Part shown: piece by piece, positions 6,324 through 8,574 of the stretch | Layout of the letters: each line of letters begins with the position of its first letter | Position numbering within the stretch: the stretch's first letter is position 1 | DNA from: Chersky-822 sp035509195 | Lineage (GTDB): Bacteria; Actinomycetota; Actinomycetes; Streptosporangiales; Streptosporangiaceae | Assembly (NCBI GenBank): GCA_035509195.1 | Contig: DATJLT010000034.1 | Location: 1-8,574, forward strand | Direction of reading: 5' to 3' | Length of the DNA: 8,574 bases | The notes under the pieces: generated by a model | The model's database searches: none | Told to the model about the DNA's origin: nothing | The model's input: only the letters and a program-made list of their open reading frames with translations | Program-made: the position numbers and the translations under genes

Positions 6324-8030
6324 GTGGACGACAGCGTGGATCCAGCGGTGGCTGCGGCCGGGACGGCAGGCAGTGTCACTGCTCAGCAGGATACTGTCGT
6401 CCGGGACCAGGTCGACGCCAGCACCGACACGGACAAGCAGGCGACTAGTTCAGGTACCTCAGGTACTTCAGGTGCGGGCGACTCGTCGGCCTTCGACAGC
6501 TCTAAGGAACCTGTGACGGTTTCAAGGAACTCCCCGGCTCGCTCCTCAGCTAAGACGTCGGCGTCGGGTTCGACCCCGCCGCCGGCCTCGGCCGCCAGCG
6601 TCGCCGCTTCGTCGCGGCCGACCAGTCCCCGGTTCATTCCGGCCGACACGAAAAAGAAGGCAGCGAAGGACGAGGCGAACGGCTCGGTCTCAGCTCCGGC
6701 TGAGGCCTCGGCTGACCCGAACACAACGGCTAAGGCCGTCCTGCCGATTCCGAAGTCCGACAAATCAGGCCTGACCGACGACGTGCCGTCCGCCCACGAT
6801 GACAAGAGCGGCCGTCCCATCTCGCCGTCGGGAAACGCGGCGCCTCCGCCGCCGGTGAACAACACCCAGGACCCGAAGCTGTCAAGCGCGGCGACCCTTG
6901 CCGCCGCCGCGCTGGCCGGCGACCCGGTATCGCCGAGTTACACGCCGGCTAGCTATTCGGACTACTCGCCGCCCGGATACTCCTCGAAGGACTCCGTCTG
7001 GCCGAGTTCGCCGTCGCCCTCGCCCTCTCCCTCGCCCTCTCCCTCGCCGGCGAAGGACACTCGCCAGGCCGCGTCTGGTTTCCCGCCTGCGGGCAGCGAA
7101 AACTCGAGGCTGTCGGCTGGGTACGTGCCGGTCGATCCCGCTGCGGGTTCGCCTTCCTCGGCGAGTTCTGGCGCGCGGTCGTCTTCGATCTGGACCAGTC
7201 AGGAGCCGACCTCGGGCAAGATCGGATACTCACCTTCCGGCAGCCAGCGCCCGGACGGCAACATTGGCATGGGCGCCGCTCCCTCGGCCGCGCCATCAGC
7301 CGCCGCTTCCGCGGCGGCTGGAGCGGCCGCCGGAGCAGCGGCCGCCGGCATCGCGGCGGGCACCCAGCTTCCCGGCCGGGTCGTCGCGAGCAAGGCGCCG
7401 TCCGCTTCCGTGCCCTCGCAGGCCGAGGATCTCGTTTCAAAACTCAAGGCGCCGTTCTCGACCGTTACCAAGAAGCGCAAGCCCGCCCAGTCCGGCTCGT
7501 CTCCGAGGCAGGGTAACTCGACGAAGGTTAGAAATACGGCGGCAGCCGGCATAGCAGCGGCAGCGGGTATCTCGGCCGCTGTCAAGACCAAGCCAACCGC
7601 CACGAAGCGCCCGGCAGCGGCGGCCGCACCTCAGGCGTCCCGCCAGCCAGGTTCCGAGCCCCGCCATGACGCCCAGCTCGTGCTGTCCAGGGTCGAGCCC
7701 TGGTCGGTGATGAAGTTCAGTTTCATCACCTCGCTTGTCGGCTGGATCGTACTGTTTGTCGCCATTGCGCTGCTCTACTACGCGCTGCGCGCCTTCGGCG
7801 TCTTCCACGACCTGGAGCAGACCGTCGCCACGGTCACCGCCTCGAAGAACCACGCCGGCGAAGACGCGGCTGGCTGGTTCTCCGCCTCGACGGTACTTGG
7901 CTACACAATGCTGGTCGGCGCGATCAACGTCGTTATGTTCACCGCCCTGGCCACCGTCGGCGCCGTCGTCTACAACCTCATAACTCACATCGTCGGCGGC
8001 GTAGAGGTAACCCTCAGGGAAGCCGACTAG
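6324..8030 (+). CDS. DUF3566 membrane protein with long Ser/Pro/Ala-rich N-terminal region
   Basis: This is the two-helix membrane protein encoded after gyrA in many actinobacteria (Rv0007-type); its function is unknown. From the GTG at 6324 it has 568 residues. About the first 450 are low-complexity and probably disordered: Ser/Thr/Asp-rich, with a 9-nt tandem repeat encoding SGTSGTSGA, seven Ser-Pro dipeptides at 229-242, an Ala/Gly-rich run at 315-346, and scattered Lys/Arg clusters. The DUF3566 domain fills about 448-568: the entry motif LSRVEPWSVMKFSF, membrane helix 1 about 465-488, a polar loop, helix 2 about 528-553, and the family-typical ending VGGVEVTL. No signal peptide is visible, so both ends are probably cytoplasmic. 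Homologues I recall are about 200-300 residues, so the extension is unusually long. A GTG at 6237 would add 29 residues but lacks a ribosome site. The gene may share the gyrase transcript or have its own promoter. Confidence 0.85.
   Translation: MDDSVDPAVAAAGTAGSVTAQQDTVVRDQVDASTDTDKQATSSGTSGTSGAGDSSAFDSSKEPVTVSRNSPARSSAKTSASGSTPPPASAASVAASSRPTSPRFIPADTKKKAAKDEANGSVSAPAEASADPNTTAKAVLPIPKSDKSGLTDDVPSAHDDKSGRPISPSGNAAPPPPVNNTQDPKLSSAATLAAAALAGDPVSPSYTPASYSDYSPPGYSSKDSVWPSSPSPSPSPSPSPSPAKDTRQAASGFPPAGSENSRLSAGYVPVDPAAGSPSSASSGARSSSIWTSQEPTSGKIGYSPSGSQRPDGNIGMGAAPSAAPSAAASAAAGAAAGAAAAGIAAGTQLPGRVVASKAPSASVPSQAEDLVSKLKAPFSTVTKKRKPAQSGSSPRQGNSTKVRNTAAAGIAAAAGISAAVKTKPTATKRPAAAAAPQASRQPGSEPRHDAQLVLSRVEPWSVMKFSFITSLVGWIVLFVAIALLYYALRAFGVFHDLEQTVATVTASKNHAGEDAAGWFSASTVLGYTMLVGAINVVMFTALATVGAVVYNLITHIVGGVEVTLREAD
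6450..6476 (+). repeat. 9-nt tandem repeat (SGT-SGT-SGA)
   Basis: TCAGGTACC, TCAGGTACT and TCAGGTGCG follow one another in frame in the DUF3566 gene. They encode three Ser-Gly-Thr/Ala units in the disordered region and look like slippage products. Confidence 0.7.
7008..7049 (+). repeat. (Ser-Pro)7 codon repeat
   Basis: Seven consecutive TCN-CCN codon pairs encode seven Ser-Pro dipeptides, partly as a 12-nt unit (TCGCCCTCTCCC) repeated. The tract follows VWPS and precedes AKDTRQ. Such a rod-like, potentially phosphorylated linker is common in actinobacterial envelope proteins. It is prone to length change by slippage. Confidence 0.85.
7297..7320 (+). other. Perfect 10-bp hairpin inside the DUF3566 coding region
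   Basis: The arms CAGCCGCCGC (7297-7306) and GCGGCGGCTG (7311-7320) are perfect reverse complements around a TTCC loop. They encode the Ala-rich run at about residues 325-333. No T-tract follows, so it is not an intrinsic terminator. Synonymous alternation of GCC and GCG alanine codons may have produced it by chance. Confidence 0.6.
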
Positions 8031-8401
8031 GTTCGGCTCGGCGGAGGCGGCAAGCCCCACCAAACCCCCGTCGCTCTGCAACAGCATCAGGGAGCCACCG
8101 ATGTCGTTGCTGGTCCGGCGCGAACAGCATCGATGGCTCCGCGATGCTACGCGGACGACATCAAGGAGCCACCGATGTCGCTGGCCCCGGACCGCGAACA
8201 ACAACAACGAGCCAGCGATGCTGTAAACCCAGCCCAGGCGACCAGAACCCGATCGTGCCGGCAGCGGTCTCGTCGTTGCGCCCCTTCCTCTACGGCAAAG
8301 TTCAAACCCGTTTCGCGCTCCGGCTTGCAGTGCGATAACCTAACTCGGCACGCCCAGTTAGCCTCAGAACGAGGCCCGATCTTTGCTGGTGCGTCGCTCC
8401 G
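8031..8401. other. 371-bp gene-free stretch between the DUF3566 gene and tRNA-Ile
   Basis: No credible gene is seen here on either strand. Contents are a diverged direct repeat of about 64 bp at 8085-8222, a short CAA-like run near 8197-8209, and a 6-bp inverted repeat (CTAACT at 8340-8345, AGTTAG at 8356-8361). I found no clear terminator with a T-tract after the DUF3566 stop and no convincing -35/-10 pair for the tRNA. The short open frames here have no ribosome sites or recognisable protein features. Confidence 0.7.
8085..8222. repeat. Diverged direct repeat, two ~64-bp copies 74 bp apart
   Basis: Copy 1 is 8085-8148 and copy 2 is 8159-8222. Both begin CATCA(G/A)GGAGCCACCGATGTCG, of which the last 16 bases (8091-8106 and 8165-8180) are identical, and both end GCGATGCT. 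The centres diverge and need small gaps, though GCGAACA is shared. Within copy 1 an inverted version of the core, CGATGGCTCC at 8131-8140, matches the core's reverse complement with one mismatch, and AGCATCG/CGATGCT (8126-8132 and 8142-8148) is a perfect 7-bp stem. AACAGCATC occurs at 8080-8088 and again at 8123-8131. This may be a decayed genome-specific repeat family, but I cannot assign it. Confidence 0.65.
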
Positions 8402-8475
8402 GGGCCTGTAGCTCAGGCGGTTAGAGCGCTTCCCTGATAAGGAAGAGGTCCGAGGTTCAAGTCCTCGCAGGCCCA
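8402..8475 (+). tRNA. tRNA-Ile (anticodon GAT)
   Basis: A complete 74-nt cloverleaf is visible. The acceptor stem is GGGCCTG (8402-8408) with CAGGCCC (8468-8474) and discriminator A8475. The D stem is GCTC/GAGC, the anticodon stem CTTCC/GGAAG with loop CTGATAA, the variable loop AGGTC, and the T stem CGAGG/CCTCG with loop TTCAAGT. The anticodon GAT at 8436-8438 reads ATC and ATT isoleucine codons. CCA is not encoded; the sequence after A8475 is CGAG, so it must be added by the nucleotidyltransferase, as is usual in actinobacteria. A tRNA-Ile (often followed by tRNA-Ala) after gyrA and the DUF3566 gene is the standard arrangement; the window ends before any tRNA-Ala. Confidence 0.97.
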
Positions 8476-8574
8476 CGAGTGAGGTCTTCACGTTTCAGTG
8501 GGGCCTATTTTCACATTTGCCTTTGATATCCCTGGCGGGACGTGCGTTCGGGGGTGAAAATCGGGGGCGGGGCC
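8476..8574. other. Region downstream of the tRNA: inverted repeats only
   Basis: No gene is visible in the last 99 bases. There is a small hairpin GTGA/TCAC (8479-8491). GGGGCCT at 8500-8506, followed by ATTTT, duplicates the 7 bases at the tRNA 5' boundary. An 8-bp perfect inverted repeat pairs ATTTTCAC (8507-8514) with GTGAAAAT (8554-8561). The stretch may contain the tRNA terminator. Confidence 0.45.

Noticed and set aside
7437..8207. 256-codon minus-strand frame over the end of the DUF3566 gene and the repeat region
   Set aside because: It runs antisense to the conserved membrane domain and has no ribosome site or recognisable features. The peptide similarity to the frame at 8147-8491 simply reflects the DNA repeat.
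8085..8222. CRISPR array
   Set aside because: There are only two diverged copies, with no regular spacers and no cas genes nearby.
8133..8411. Short plus-strand frames in the gene-free stretch before the tRNA
   Set aside because: They lack a ribosome site, one runs into the tRNA, and their sequence is explained by the direct repeat.
8147..8491. 114-codon minus-strand frame containing GLRGLEPRTSSLSGKRSNRLSYRP
   Set aside because: This peptide is the reverse translation of the tRNA-Ile gene, a well-known false hypothetical-protein pattern in databases.

Overview
This window is a conserved core-chromosome segment from a high-GC Gram-positive (actinobacterial) genome. Five protein genes, all on the + strand, are followed by a tRNA: recF (3' part), dciA (DUF721), gyrB, gyrA, a DUF3566 membrane protein and tRNA-Ile(GAT). 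This is the actinobacterial order seen to the right of oriC-dnaA-dnaN in Streptomyces and Mycobacterium, so the origin probably lies a few kb off the left edge. GC-rich sequence, GTG and TTG starts, a GyrB without the long proteobacterial TOPRIM insertion, and the YDGGYRP and RDTYG-like family signatures all agree. I cannot name the genus.

Layout: 2-925 recF without its N-terminus (Walker A is off the edge). 918-1460 dciA overlaps recF by 8 nt and carries a perfect DnaA-box 9-mer near its 3' end. 1461-1627 is a short leader with a possible gyrB promoter. 1628-3565 gyrB and 3578-6181 gyrA are 12 nt apart, and the gyrA Shine-Dalgarno overlaps the gyrB stop codon. 6182-6323 is a leader with a possible -10 box. 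6324-8030 encodes a DUF3566 protein with a very long low-complexity N-terminal region. 8031-8401 has no gene but holds a diverged direct repeat and small inverted repeats. 8402-8475 is tRNA-Ile, and the last 99 bases hold inverted repeats only.

Function: RecF loads RecA at gapped DNA. DciA is the usual bacterial replicative-helicase loader or operator. GyrB and GyrA form the A2B2 gyrase that removes positive supercoils ahead of forks. The DUF3566 protein is a membrane protein of unknown role that is habitually encoded after gyrA.

I see no mobile element, CRISPR array or new multi-gene system. The points most worth a second look are substitutions at normally conserved gyrase positions (GyrA V54 and K189; GyrB K133 at the aminocoumarin-contact position), the DnaA box inside dciA, the enlarged disordered region of the DUF3566 protein, and the intergenic repeat upstream of the tRNA. 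Family comparisons are from memory, not from a search.
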